In this document: piece after piece, positions 21,214 to 32,299 of the stretch
Position numbering within the stretch: the first letter of the stretch is position 1
Layout of the letters: each line of letters opens with the position of its first letter
Origin: Kingdonia uniflora
Lineage: Eukaryota; Streptophyta; Magnoliopsida; Ranunculales; Circaeasteraceae
Direction of reading: 5' to 3'
DNA: 64,000 nt
NCBI GenBank assembly: GCA_014058105.1
Contig: JACGCM010001976.1
Location: forward strand, 1,225,001-1,289,000
The notes under the pieces: model-generated
The model's database searches: none
What the model was told of the DNA's origin: nothing
What the model saw: the letters and a program-made list of their open reading frames with translations, nothing else
Translations under genes and position numbers: made by a program

Positions 21214-21947
21214 TGGCTCCCCCATTTAGGAGGCTTGAGCTCCCGCTCAAGCCAGAACTGGAGATGTGGGAATTCCCTAGATCCTCTTGGATCATGGCTC
21301 CCCCACTTAGGAACCTTGAGCTCCTGCTCAAGCTAGAACTGTAGATGTGAGAACGCGACGATGCCCAATTCCCTGCTGTACCACTTTGACGTACTAAACA
21401 GCAAAAGAAACGGCTCAAATAGCTTCTTGTCCCCCCCCCCATCCTGGAAAACATACTCACAGGCCTTGCTTTGCTGCAACTTCTGGCGAACCACACTAAG
21501 CCCATGGTGATCATCAAATCCTGCAGCATCCAATAGAACAACAGGCTGACTCTGGAAAAGTACCAACATAGCGGAAATAGTTGGTACCATAACCTCCTCT
21601 TGCAACTTCCCCATATTGGTTTGTTGCATAGGAGACATTATCATCGTAGACAATGCTTTAGACGACGTACCCTCTTGAATCGGTAATACAAGCTTGCTAC
21701 TCGCAATAACCAACCTATTCACCGGAGTCGCCGTTACTAAATTCACAACATCCTCGTCGTTATCCACCTCCAAAACACCTCTCTTCCTCGATCGGCCTTG
21801 TCGCGAAGAGCAATCTTGCCGTCCCATTGAAGTTGAAGCCTTCGCAATGTTGATGAGACGAACTTGTTCAGTTAACTACTTTATAGTAGCAGATAACTTG
21901 AAAACTTTCGTTTCTAAAACCGTGAGTCTGTCGTTGAAATCACCCAT
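21180..21947 (-). pseudogene. Deletion-derived gypsy mini-polyprotein, copy 2
   Basis: Same fused layout as copy 1, with ATG at 21947. A CAG-to-TAG change near 21880 stops the Gag part early. At the C run it has ten C's (21431-21440) rather than nine, which puts the linker in frame with the pol C-terminus (FSTSKWYSRELGIVAFSHLQF). So each copy keeps a different half of the frame. The same 84-bp polypurine-tract duplication is present (about 21194 and 21278). Confidence 0.75.
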
Positions 21948-22035
21948 CTCCCAAACGTCCTTATTCGTCAATTTAGGTCTATGAAGGATCGTCAACGGAC
22001 TCACAAAAATCCCATAATTTGAGTAGATCTGAATA

Positions 22036-22135
22036 TCACTGTAGCAGTCGCGAAATCGCTGTAGCATACGCCAAAAAACAATGTAGCAGTCGCGAAATCG
22101 TTGTAGCATACGCCAAAAAACAATGTAGCAGTCTT
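22036..22135 (-). repeat. Leader tandem repeats, copy 2
   Basis: The same CTGTAGCAGTCG/TGTAGCATACG repeats as at 20543, but with a different internal order: the unit TGTAGCATACGCCAAAAAAC appears twice here and once in copy 1. The leader is therefore rearranging by repeat number. Confidence 0.6.
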
Positions 22136-22239
22136 CATAAATCCACAAAACTTCACATTCGTTTGCTTGAGACGGTCACGTGTAGAGACCATAAAACACA
22201 ATCAAAACCTGAGAATCTTAACAAGAATCTGATACCACT

Positions 22240-22707
22240 TAATCCGCAATACGATGAAGAAGCTCTAGTTAGCTGAAAAATCTTAAGAACACAAATTCGA
22301 TGAAAAAAATAAGCTTCAATTGCTTAAAAAAACAAACTTAACCTAGATCTAACCTTGCCTAGCCTTGCCCTTCATAGAAGGTTACAAACCCTAATTAGAA
22401 ATCTCTAAAGGAAACTTTAAACAATGATCTACGTCTAGATAATTAACTCTAGCCTAGACTTGCCCTTTTATAGAGGTTACAAGTCCTAGTTACAATTTAA
22501 CTCGAAATCCAACTCTAAAAGGTATTTAAAACTCTTAAACTAGAACTGGAATTACGATAGTCGTTCGAACGAACCCATAGGTCATTCGAGCGACCGAACA
22601 CCTACCCTGGAACTTTGGCCCAAGGGTTCAAGTCGTTCGAACGACTCTCAACCTCGTTCGAACAACTTTGGTAAAAACTCCAGTATCTCCTAGATCCTCC
22701 TGGATCA
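22240..22707 (-). repeat. LTR 3 of the gypsy array (5' end of array)
   Basis: 468 bp, same ends. It has palindromes GTCGTTCGAACGA (about 22559) and AGTCGTTCGAACGACT (about 22631). It is bounded outside by AGCGC, matching AGCGT at the far end of LTR 1. Confidence 0.85.
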
Positions 22708-23151
22708 AGCGCCCAGCAAAAATTTTTAATACACGTGGCATCTCTCTCTCCCATCACAACTCTCTTAAAACTGTAATTCTCTATTGGACAAAAACAGTAT
22801 GCGATTCTGGAATACCGGAATCGCATACTCTTCTGTTGGAGGTGCTCCGGATACTAATATCCAAAACCGGAATAGCATACATTCTCTGTTGGAGATGCTC
22901 TAAGTAAAACAGGAAAAAAACCAAATAATTTGTTTAAATAAGGCTAGACGCATAACAGATAAGCGTGGGATAAAAAAATAAAAAATAGCGCACACTTAAC
23001 CAGCTCCTGATGACGTGGGCGGTATGGGAATACTCGGTTTTGCATACTTTGGAGAAATATTGGGGGTGAGTATGCAGAACCTCATACCCGGAAGGGGTTT
23101 TTGCAAGAGCATGTGAAAACCGTAACAGCATACCTGATGTTGGAGGTACTA

Positions 23152-23405
23152 TTATAGCAACTAAAGAACCCAACAGAAAGCCTGAAATCGGGAGAATCAA
23201 GCTTATTCAAGAATTGGGTTTGCTTAAAACTCGATGCACTGAAATGGGTTTCAATCAGAAATAAAAATTAACTTGCAGAGATACTTCTATCAATGTTATG
23301 AGTGAAAACTGTTTGTGCAAATAACTCTGAGAATAAAACACTTAGCTGGTAGAGTTCTTACCTTCACTGCTATACAGTAGCTTTTCAGCACAACTCAATT
23401 TGCTT
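23152..23405 (-). repeat. R3 tandem unit, terminal part
   Basis: R3 resumes at TTATAGCAAC. It aligns with R1 7820-8200: GGGTTTGCTTAAAACTCGATG against GGGTTGGTTTAAAACTCGGTG, and AGAGTTCTTACCTTCACTG against AAACTCTTACCTTTGTTTC. The donor-like CTTAC is kept, but the first-exon ATG is not. Confidence 0.55.
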
Positions 23406-24239
23406 TTAGAGCATCTCCACTACTAAGAAATGAGTGAGAAAAATTTCAACAGTTTCACATTTCTGATTTGAACTGGGTCTAGTTGGGCTTAGGCCCATTT
23501 TTTAATTTTTTTTTGTCACAACCAGGGTGATTTGGGTTCATAATTTATCACTATTTGCCTTACTAATCCATGGGAACGTAAGTGGCCCGCCAGTCCACAT
23601 GTTGGGCAAGTCAGTATAAATCCTGGCGAGTGACACCCATTGGTGGCTAGTGACTACTGATTACCCAAGTTCCAATTTCCAACTAGCTCAAACTCTTTCT
23701 TACTATGCCCAGCCCAATGGAAACTTGCTAAACACAAGCCCAGCTAGAGTTTTCGTTATTGGGTTGGACGGGTTCGTTCAATTTTCTAGGCAGTTAAATT
23801 TGATGAAGTCCATAACTTTGGCTTGGTGTTGGTGAGAATTCTATGGCTAATCTTCCATTTGGTGAATGGTCAAGTACTCAGATTGTTGTGCATTTGCCAC
23901 TGATTTTCACAAAAGTTTATTATTGCCACTCAAGCGTTATGATTCGGCAAAATGTGTCCTCTTGTTGGGATCAAAATTATCAATAGGCCCGAATCCATGC
24001 GAAATATACTATAATGTATATAGATGACATTATAGGACATATTTATATACTCCCTCAAACTTTTATGTCAAAAAAAGATCATAATAGTATTGCACCAAAC
24101 AAGCATGGAAAGGCCTTGATCAATCTGCTTGGACTGTTGGTTTTGAAACACAAGAAAGAACAACATTCCCAACCTCAACAACAAAAGAGAAGGTAACATG
24201 GGTCCTCACTCTTGGTTTAGTCCTTCTAATACAAACACA
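23406..24239. other. Non-coding stretch without assignable features
   Basis: It begins with AGAGCATCTCCACTAC, which resembles the end of another Tourist-type MITE, but I found no matching right end. The rest has a T10-type run near 23500 and no open frame above 61 codons. I see no gene. Confidence 0.4.
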
Positions 24240-24785
24240 CACATGGGCATGCATGCACAATATCAAACATTAGGGTGTAGGGATGATCAGCATTTAGTTA
24301 CAACACCTACCACTCTCATGCATGCATGTGATATCTCTGAACCACATTCAATAATCTAATAAGTAAGAGACAGAGCAGATAAATTAAGTAGCAGCCCACA
24401 GTCACATCCAAGAAAGCTACACTTGCGGATGAGAAGAGAATCAACCCTGCCAATCTGCCATGCCATGCCATTTATTTGGGTTTCGGTGGTGGATACAATG
24501 CCTACCCACATCAATGTGGTTAGCAACCCCACTCATTGAGATGCACTTATGCGCGCGACTCGAGGTTTGTTTTTTTTAAAAGAAAAAAAGTTGAAGGAAA
24601 AAGAAGCAACCCCTAATCTTTCTCTCTCCTACTAACTCCGGCATCTCTTTCTCTTTCTCTCGAGTGTCTATCTCTCCCTCTCTCTCCGATGTTTCTCTCT
24701 TCTTCATTACTTTCATCTCGACCATACAACTTCCTCTTTTCGTCACTGTAAATCTCTCTCTCTCTCTCTCAAATTTGCATTGGAA
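24240..24785 (+). promoter_or_regulatory. Promoter-like region with RY motifs and CT-rich leader
   Basis: There are two RY blocks (CATGCATGC at about 24247 and CATGCATGCATG at about 24319), the motif bound by B3 factors of the ABI3/FUS3 class. About 300 bp later comes a strong pyrimidine-rich stretch (24615-24780, CTCTCT runs), like a plant initiator or 5' UTR. A short ATG frame at 24689 (MFLSSSLLSSRPYNF) ends after 20 codons near a GT. No gene follows. It may be the orphan 5' end of a lost gene, or chance. Confidence 0.3.
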
Positions 24786-24799
24786 ACTTTGATAAACTT

Positions 24800-25035
24800 C
24801 TAGTTTTACTGTAACCTAAACTTACAGTAAGGTAACACTTTAGGCCTCCACTCAAGTTGCAACTTAAGATACCAAAAGCTGCCCTAAGTTGGTACTTTAG
24901 GTTTCTCTCAATTTGCCACTAGTTAGTATTTTAGGCCCCCTCAAGTTGCAATTTAAGGTACCCAAACTATCGTAAGTTGGTATTTTAGTCTCCCATTAAG
25001 TTGCAACTTAAGGTACTAAAAGCTACCGTAAGTTA
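24800..25035. repeat. Imperfect ~55-bp tandem repeats, left block
   Basis: Several copies of a unit reading roughly CAAGTTGCAACTTAAGGTACC, AAAAGCTACCGTAAGTTGGTA, then CTTTAGG, at about 55-bp spacing, with one shortened copy (24894-24930). Related units continue at 25455-25528 and 31133-31260, so the array was split by later insertions. Confidence 0.65.
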
Positions 25036-25454
25036 GAGCCGGTAAAGTAACCCATGATCCGCCAACCCGACCCGACCCAACCCTGTTTCTAGTATGTTTG
25101 GCCTTAATAGGTCGCGGGTCATTTGACCCGAACCTGTTTAACCCATTTAATAAATAGGTCGGGTTAGGGTTGACCGTGACCCGTTTAAGTTTAATTTGAG
25201 CAAATTATAATTTAAGATTTTTATGGTATTAATTCAAAGTAAGATCTAAGCCGAAAGAGAGGTTTATGTATTATTATTACCCATAAACATATGACATTTG
25301 ATTCGATCTGACCTCAATTTCATTCTCTCATCTTTTTCTGTTATTATTATGCATTTCTTCAGCAAACTCACTCTCAGAAAATGGGTATTTGATCTCCATT
25401 TCTATTACTGGACTCATCATTTTAGAACACATGTAACACCAATACATACCAATC
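25036..25454. mobile_element. Probable short insertion inside the tandem repeat
   Basis: About 420 bp between repeat blocks. Its left side is rich in ACCCGACCC and GGGTCG-type inverted motifs (25071-25190), as in plant hAT-type MITEs and foldback elements; the rest is AT-rich. No clean termini or target duplication was found. Confidence 0.35.
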
Positions 25455-25528
25455 AAAGCTGTAACTTAAGGTACCAAAAGCTATCGTAAGTTCATACTTT
25501 AGGCTCCTCTTAAATTGCCACTTGTTGG
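25455..25528. repeat. ~55-bp tandem repeat, middle block
   Basis: A repeat unit (GTAACTTAAGGTACCAAAAGC...CTTTAGGCTCC) that leads directly into the GTTGG target site (25524-25528) of the minus-strand copia element. Confidence 0.6.
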
Positions 25529-26357
25529 TGTTGAGAATCGAAGTAGCTATTCTCTCTTCTCTGACAAGAACGATACGCGAAATATGTCAATCAAGTAAAC
25601 TAAAAAATACATAACAATAAATAACACAAGGTTTCCCAGGGGAGGGAAGTGGAAAACCCTTACAGATAAAAAAACCACTCCCCGAACAATCCACTAAGAT
25701 GATCAAACTGGTTATAACGATCTCTCCAAGCTTCTCAAGCTTTAATGGAGTCTCTCCAATTTTAGGTCTCTAGAATTAAACTCATGTAAGAAGGATCAGC
25801 TAACAAATAACCTAAGTCCTCTTTATATACTAGAAGACTAAACACAAGTAGAACGAATCTCGAGGCAAAACTCAACGTCTCAGAAGAACCCCCAAGGCAA
25901 CCTAGCATAATTCTTTCGAACGAAACACAAAGTCGTTCAAACGACTTTAAGGATTAAAGGTTCCTGCCCTAGAAAACATACATGTCGTTCGAACAAAATC
26001 TAATCTCGTTCAAGCGACTTCTTCGGTCTTCAAATTCAAAACGCAAAAACATGCAACTCGTTCGAACGAGCTCCATTCTCGTTCGAACGACTTTGACCTA
26101 CTTTGAGTTCATCTTCAACAGCTCGAATAGAACCAACTCGAGTCTCTAGGCAACTTAACCAGTTCGAATTTCAAGTAACTTAACCAGTTTTAATCTTCAA
26201 GTAACTTAACCAGCTCAAACTTCTATCGATCATAACCAGTTCAAATCTGAACATTGAAAATCTCATTTTCAATCCGTTTCAATCCGACTTCAATCCTTGA
26301 ACTGAAATAACTCGAACTAAAACAACCTCAAACATAATTTGAGTTCATACCTTAACA
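25529..26357 (-). repeat. 3' LTR of the minus-strand copia element
   Basis: 829 bp. A minus-strand TATA box (TATATAAAG) lies near 25834-25826. Upstream of it in transcription (25910-26090) is a cluster of TTCGAA palindromes, including CTCGTTCGAACGAG (26057-26070) and TCGTTCGAACGA (26079-26090). A repeated AAGTAACTTAACCAG unit lies at about 26148-26215. Confidence 0.9.
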
Positions 26358-26399
26358 ATCTGCCACTTGAAATCGAATCTATCGTAACCCATCTCCAGA

Positions 26400-29300
26400 T
26401 CTTCAAATGAATTGCTCGAGCTGCCCGGACCTTCAATCTTGAAGACCCACAAAAGTTATACATGTTGTCAACTTCTGAAAAGTTACCACCTTCGTAAACA
26501 TATCGGCCGGATTCACATTAGTATGAATATTTACGAGCTTCAATACACCGTCCTCGAGGAGCGAGCAAATATAATGATATCGAATATCAATGTGCTTGGT
26601 CCTAGAGTGAAAAGCTGAATTCTTCGCTAAGTGTATAGTGTTTTGACTATCACTATACTGCTTAGGAGAATATTTGTAGCTGTAACATATCTTTGCAAGC
26701 TTTTGTAGCTACAACATATTCTACCTCCGTCGTAGACAAAGCTAAAAACTTTTGTAGCCTAGAAACCATGCTTCCCAATATAAATGCAAAACTACTAGTG
26801 TTATTCTGCCTATCAATGTCACCCACCATATCTTAATCAAAAAAATCATGTAAGCATATTTTAGAACCCCCATAACATAATGTCATATCTTGAGTCCCAT
26901 TTAGATACTTCAGTATCCATTTCACAACTCTTTAATGCTTCTTGCCTGGATTACTCATATACCTACTAACAACTCCTACTACTTGGGCAATGTCTGATCT
27001 CGTACAAATCATAGCGTATATTAGGCTACCAACCACAGATTGATAAGGAACATTCCGCATCCCATCGCGATCCTTCTGCGTCTTCGGACAATAATTTTTT
27101 GATAATTTGAAGTAACCTCCCAATGGTGTACTAGCAACTTTAGAACCATCCATATTGAACCGCTTAAGTACTTTGCCGATGTACTCAGCTTGAGATAACT
27201 TTAATTCTCGCCATTTTCTATTCCTTGTAAAACGCATACCAAGAACTTGTTTTGCTCCGCCCAAGTCCTTCATAAAAAACTATCAGGATAACTGTTCCTT
27301 CAACAATCTCTCCCATATCGGCACTTGCTACCAACATATCATCTACATACATAAGTAAAATGATATATGAGTACCCCGTACTTTTTATAAAATGACAGTG
27401 ATCCGCATTGCTCTTCGAATAACCATTTCTAGACATGAATTGTTCAAACTTTAAATACCACTGTCTCAGCGCTTGTTTCAAACCATATAAGCTCCTCGTA
27501 AGCCTACACACAAGATCTTTTTTCCCTTTCATAGAGTACCATTCTGGCTACTTCATGTAAATTTCTTCATCAAGATTACCGTGAAGAAATATTGTCTTGG
27601 CATCAACTTGCTCAAGATGCAAATCTTCAACAACAACTATATTCATTACAACCTAAATTGTAGACATCTTCACAACATGAGAAAAAATCTTACCAAAATC
27701 AATGCATTCTTTCTGCTAAAAGCCTTTCACCACAAGTCTAGCCTTGAATCTCCTTGAACCATCAAATTCTTGCTTTAGTCTATATACCCACTTGTTATGC
27801 AATGCTCTTTTCCCTTTCGGTAATTGAACTAAGTCCCAAGTTCGATTTACTGATAATGACTGTATCTCATCGTCCATAGCAAGCTCCCACTTTCTCTTGG
27901 CTTTTACATCTAAAGCCTCCTTGTAACTTTCTGGTTCACCACCATCCGTAAGTAATAAGTGATTTAGGGAGTTAAGGTACCTTGCCATAATTCTTACAAC
28001 TCTCAGCTCCTTTAGAAGTGCTATTGAAATGTCTATATCATTAGGTTCCTCGCCTTGATCTGGTGCATCAGACTCAAACATGACTTCTTCATCAACCTCT
28101 CGAGAGGGTTCATTATTAATGTCGACACTTTTCGCTGCTTCGCTTCGATTCTTTTCCACAAGTACTTTAAAGTCTTTATATAAGACTTCCTCATTGAATA
28201 TAACATTAAGGCTCCGGATAATTTTTTGATTTTTTGCATCCCAAAATCGGTACTCAAACACATCACCACCGCATCCATTGAATATGCACTTCCCTGATTT
28301 TGTATCTAGCTTTGTCCTTGTATCTGAATTATCAAGCACATATGAGGTACAATCAAAAATACGCAAGTGATTTAAGTTTACCTCTTTACTAGTCTATGCT
28401 TCTTCAGGAAGTTCAAAGTCTAAAGCCGTTGAAGGCTATCTATTAATTAAGTACGTCGTTGTACTAACCGAATCCGCCCAAAAGCACTTTAGAAATCTAG
28501 CATTGAGTCTCATACTCTTCACTATTTTATTTATTGTTTGGTTCATGCGTTCTGCAACACCATTTTGTTGCGGTGTTCCAGGAATAGTCTTTTGTCTCCT
28601 AATCATGTTTAATGCACAAAAACCTTTAAACTCGTCACTACAGTATTCGCCCCTATTATCCAACTTGAGACACTTCAGTTTCAAATTAATTATATTTTTA
28701 ACTAGAGCCCTTCACCTCTTGAATTTGTCGAACACATCTGATTTGTTCTTTACAAAGTAGACCCACAGTTTACGAGTAACATCATCGATAAAAGTAACGT
28801 AATAATGAGAACCACTAAGAGAAGACACATTAGTTGGCCTCAAAACATCTGTGTGCATAAGATCTAACTTTCCAGGTTCCCTTGATCATCCAATTATTCT
28901 GAAAATGACCTTCTTCTGTTTCGTAAGAACACACTGTTCACAAAACTTGAGATCAACCTCAGTAAGACCCTCTAGCTTTCCTTTTATTACCATTATCTTC
29001 ATCCCCTTTTTACTCATGTGACCGAGCCATTTGTGTCATGTACTTGTATCAATCCCTAGAGTGGCCACACAAATATTAAAAATTATACTTTGCGTTGTAT
29101 ACAACGTTCCTTGTCGCAAGCCTCAAGCTACTAGCATAGCTCCCTTTGTAATCTTCCAAAAGGTAGCACCACAGGTACTTACATATCCGCCATCATCCGC
29201 CAATTTGCAAACCAATATAAGGCTACGCCCCAATTTAGGTATAAGTCGCACATTCTGTAATACCAACGTTCCCCCTGAAGGCAACAACAACCTAGTGTTT

Positions 29301-30280
29301 CCCTTTCTAGTAATATTGCGTACACTCTAATCTGCAAGAAAGACAGTACCGAAGTCACCTTTAACAATATTGGTTAGGAAATCTACGTTTGCGGTAGCAT
29401 GGAAAGAGGCACCCGAATCAACTATCCACGATTCGTTAACATCGTCACACAAAAGTAATATAGCCTCGTCATAACTAACCTCCTCAGTAAGGTTCATTAT
29501 ATCTTTCTTCTCATCATTATCTTTCTTAGAAGATGAATTGCAATCTCTCCTGAAGTGACCCTTCTTTCCACAAGTCCAATACGCACCAGGCGGCTTAGAC
29601 TTTTGTCTTGACTATGATCAACCCCTTCCATATTTTGGCCCTTTTCTATAAGACATCCCTCTTTCCTCAACATTCAACAAACTGTTATTTAAAATCGAAG
29701 AGGGTTCAGATATTTTACGCCTATTCTCTTCACTCATAATCCAAGAGACTATAGTATCAAATTTAATATCTTCCTTTCTTGATGAATTGCTCACATCTGT
29801 AATGAGCCATTCACAGCTCTCTGGCATCAGCCCTAGAAGAACCCACACTCTCACTTCCTCAGTAAAAGTGATTTTAACAAATTCCAGTTAAGTATGAATG
29901 GTATTGAACTCACTGATATGAGCTTGCACACTACCATTATCCTTCATCATCAAAGTAAACAAGCACCATAAAAGGTGTACCTTGTTTGCCCTGGATGGTT
30001 CCGAGTACATAGCGGACAACGTCTTCACCAAACCCTTCGTTGTCGTAACTTTGGAGATCATGTGTAAAATCTGAGATGATAACGCTAACCTAACGGTTCC
30101 AAGCGTTTTGTGATCCAATCGCGCCTACTTAGTAACATCGTATTCTGCTGGCATCATCTCAACTCCACCCAGTGGTAAACCAAGGTCCATTTGATAGAGG
30201 TAATCTTATATCTACATCTTCTACATTCCAAAATTAGATCCATTAAACTTTGTGATCATCAACTTCTCCTGATCGGCCAT
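26400..30280 (-). pseudogene. Degenerate copia gag-pol
   Basis: It reads on the minus strand from ATG 30280. Visible parts: Gag; a zinc knuckle near 29570 whose first Cys is replaced (YWTCGKKGHFRRDC); protease DSGASFH near 29420; integrase with HTDVL, DNRGEY and PQQNGVAERMNQT (28684-28436); the integrase C-terminal region (28366 on); RT with MYVDDMLV (about 27345) and the downstream VVGSLIYAM segment; RNase H with LSTTEVEYV (about 26740). Breaks include a frameshift after the YVDD block (about 27290) and stops between most segments. Motifs resemble the Tnt1/Tork group. It is non-functional. Confidence 0.85.
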
Positions 30281-30325
30281 CGTTGTTCACCACACAAACC
30301 CTGTAACACTTGCTCTGGTACTAAT

Positions 30326-31132
30326 TATTGAGAATCGTGGTAGCTTCTCTCTTCTCTGGCAAGAATGATATACAGAATATGCCAATTAAGTAAACTAAGA
30401 AATACAGAACAATAAAAGAACTCAAGGTTTCCCAGATGAGAGAAGTGGAAAACCCTTATGGATAGAAAAACCACTCCCCGAACAATCCACTAAGATGATC
30501 AAATAGGTTACAACGATCTCTCAAAGCTTTTCAAGCTTTAATGGAGTCTCTCAAATTCTAGGTCTCTAGAATTAAACTTACATAAGAAAGATCAACTAAC
30601 AAATAACCTAAGTCATCTTTATATACTAGAGGACTAAACACAAGTAAAACGAATCTCAAGACAAGACTCAAAGTCTTAAAAGAACTCTCAAGGCAACCTA
30701 GCATAACTCGTTCGAAAGAAACACAAAGTAGTTCGAACGACTTTAACGATTAAAGGTTCCAGTCCTAAAAAATATAGATGTCGTTCGAACAACTTCTTCG
30801 GTCTTCAAATCCAAAATGCAAAAACCGACAACTCGTTCGAACGAGCTCCATTCTCGTTCAAGCGACTTCGACCTACTTTGAGTAAATCTTCAACAGCTCG
30901 AACAGAATCAGCTCAAGTCTCTAGGCAACTTAACCAGTTTGAACTTCAGGTAACTTAACCAGTTCGAATCTTCAAGTAACTTAACCAGCTCATACGTATG
31001 TCAATCATAACCAATACAAATCTGAACATTGAAATTCTCATTTACAATCCGTTTCAATCCGACTTTAATCCTTAAACTTAAATAACTCGAACTAAAATAA
31101 CCTCAAACATAATTCGAGTTCATACTTTATCA
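30326..31132 (-). repeat. 5' LTR of the minus-strand copia element
   Basis: 807 bp, collinear with the 3' LTR but with many substitutions and small indels, so this insertion is clearly older than the one at 11540. It has TTCGAA motifs at about 30710-30860, several of them mutated. Confidence 0.9.
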
Positions 31133-31321
31133 GTTGGTAGTTTCGGCCCTCTCTCATGTTTGTAATTAAGGTACCAATAGGTACCGTAAATTGGTACTTC
31201 AGATCCTTACATGTTGTAACTTAAGCCGTCAATAACTACAGTAAATTGGTAATTTTGGTAACCTGTAGTCGTAAAAAAGAGTCATATTAGTCATCGTGAG
31301 TGAGCTTTTACGGTAACTAAT
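31133..31321. repeat. ~55-bp tandem repeat, right block and spacer
   Basis: It begins with the GTTGG target duplication and continues the tandem repeat (AATTAAGGTACCAATAGGTACCGTAAATTGGTACTTCAG). It then changes to unique sequence ending at CTAAT (31317-31321), the left flank of the Sirevirus element. Confidence 0.6.
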
Positions 31322-32215
31322 TTAAACATCTATTTTGGAGTTTGTTTCATTTAGTTTCTAGAGTAGGTGTCAACACTATCTCGTGGTTATCCGGCGTCAG
31401 TGAGTGCACTTGGAGTGACTACAACTGGACTGACACTAAACAAGTAAGTAAGTTTCTAACTCCTTATTCTAAATATCAAGCCCTATGTGTTTTTTACAGA
31501 GTATGGAAAAGCTAATAAATATGTATTTTTAAGATAACAAAACTTTTATTCTTTTTATTCGAATAGATTGGCTCAGCCTAATTTATTTTTTTGAATATTT
31601 TTATTTTTATTCGAACAGAGAATGTGATTTATGTTTTCCTACAAAATACAACTTTCTTTTTTTGAGAACTCAACTTTTTGAAAACCTTTTTCTGAGGGTT
31701 TGAGTTTTTAGAGTGATGAGAAATTACTCTTGAGAGATTTAAGAGAGAGGTAAAATACTCAAATTTTGAATCAATCATTATTGATCAAGAAACCTTAATC
31801 ATGGATTAAAGAACTTGAGGGATTCATGATCGGAAGCTTCGATGAGATATTGGAGCGAGAAATTGCGATAAATTAAAATTGATTGTAAAGAGCTTGATTG
31901 GAAGAAAGGTAATCATGGGATGTGTTTATCGAGTCTGTAAGTAGTTAAACTCTTGCAATTCTTTTTCAATAGTAGATTGTTTAGCTGTTGAGTGATTCGA
32001 CAGCGACTTGTGGGTTTTTCTCCTGGGAAAGGGTTTCCCACAGGGTTAAAAATCTTTGCTCTTGTCTTTATATTTTCAACTACTTGTTTGACATTAGATA
32101 ATTGAATCAACTTGATTTAGGTTAAGCTTAGACCATTAATTCAAAGGAACTGGGACCTATCGATTTAGACCTAAAACAATCAAAATTGGTTAGTCTCAAG
32201 TGTCTAGGAATTTCA
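31322..32215 (+). repeat. 5' LTR of the Sirevirus-type element
   Basis: It starts TTAAACATC (3' LTR: TGAAATATC) and ends AATTTCA. TTATTCGAATAG (about 31555) and TATTCGAACAG (about 31608) are remnants of the palindrome cluster that is fuller in the 3' LTR. A donor-like AAGTAAGT lies near 31441. Confidence 0.9.
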
Positions 32216-32299
32216 ATTGGTATAAGAGCAGTCACGCTTCGAGGTTTAGCAACCTAAGCATGGATCCCGGATAGTTCGCTTGAGAATAATAAGTTTTGA

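Larger units (their letters stand above)
19248..22707 (-). mobile_element. Non-autonomous Ty3/gypsy tandem array (LTR-I-LTR-I-LTR)
   Basis: Three LTRs (19248-19723, 20748-21213, 22240-22707) alternate with two internal regions, all on the minus strand. Each LTR runs TGATCC...GGATTA. Each internal region starts with a TGGTATCAGA primer-binding site (20745-20736, 22237-22228) two bases after the LTR. The outer flanks AGCGT/AGCGC (or AAGCG with a one-base shift) look like one target duplication. So this entered as one element and grew by LTR-LTR unequal exchange or by multi-copy integration. Both internal regions share the same large deletion of pol, so the source was already defective. The LTR ends and Gag match the gypsy elements at 44063-63707. 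Confidence 0.85.
18594..23151. mobile_element. Nest of PIF/Harbinger-like MITEs (TSD TTA)
   Basis: The outer ends are inverted over about 35 bp: GAGCACCTTCAACACCAAGGTATG (18594) against the complement of CATACCTGATGTTGGAGGTACT (about 23130-23150). TTA flanks both sides (18591-18593, 23152-23154). Inside lies a second pair of related ends, GAGCACCTCCAATGGAAGAGTATGC (18980) and GCATACATTCTCTGTTGGAGATGCTC (22900), and a third right end near 22846. Subterminal inverted blocks (CATACTCACCTCCATACCCC against GGGGGTGAGTATGC) recur. A gypsy array (19248-22707) sits in the centre. There is no transposase, so the MITEs are non-autonomous. Confidence 0.65.
25529..31132 (-). mobile_element. Degenerate Ty1/copia element, Tnt1/Tork-like (5.6 kb)
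   Basis: Bounded by perfect target duplications GTTGG (25524-25528, 31133-31137). LTRs at 25529-26357 and 30326-31132 run TGTTAAGG...CTCAACA on the minus strand; the 5' LTR terminus has mutated to CTCAATA. The primer-binding site TAGTACCAGAGCAAGTG (about 30324-30306, minus) is a mutated initiator-Met type. The polypurine tract CAAGTGGCAGAT precedes the 3' LTR. The coding order is Gag-PR-IN-RT-RH, with many stops and shifts. Confidence 0.9.
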
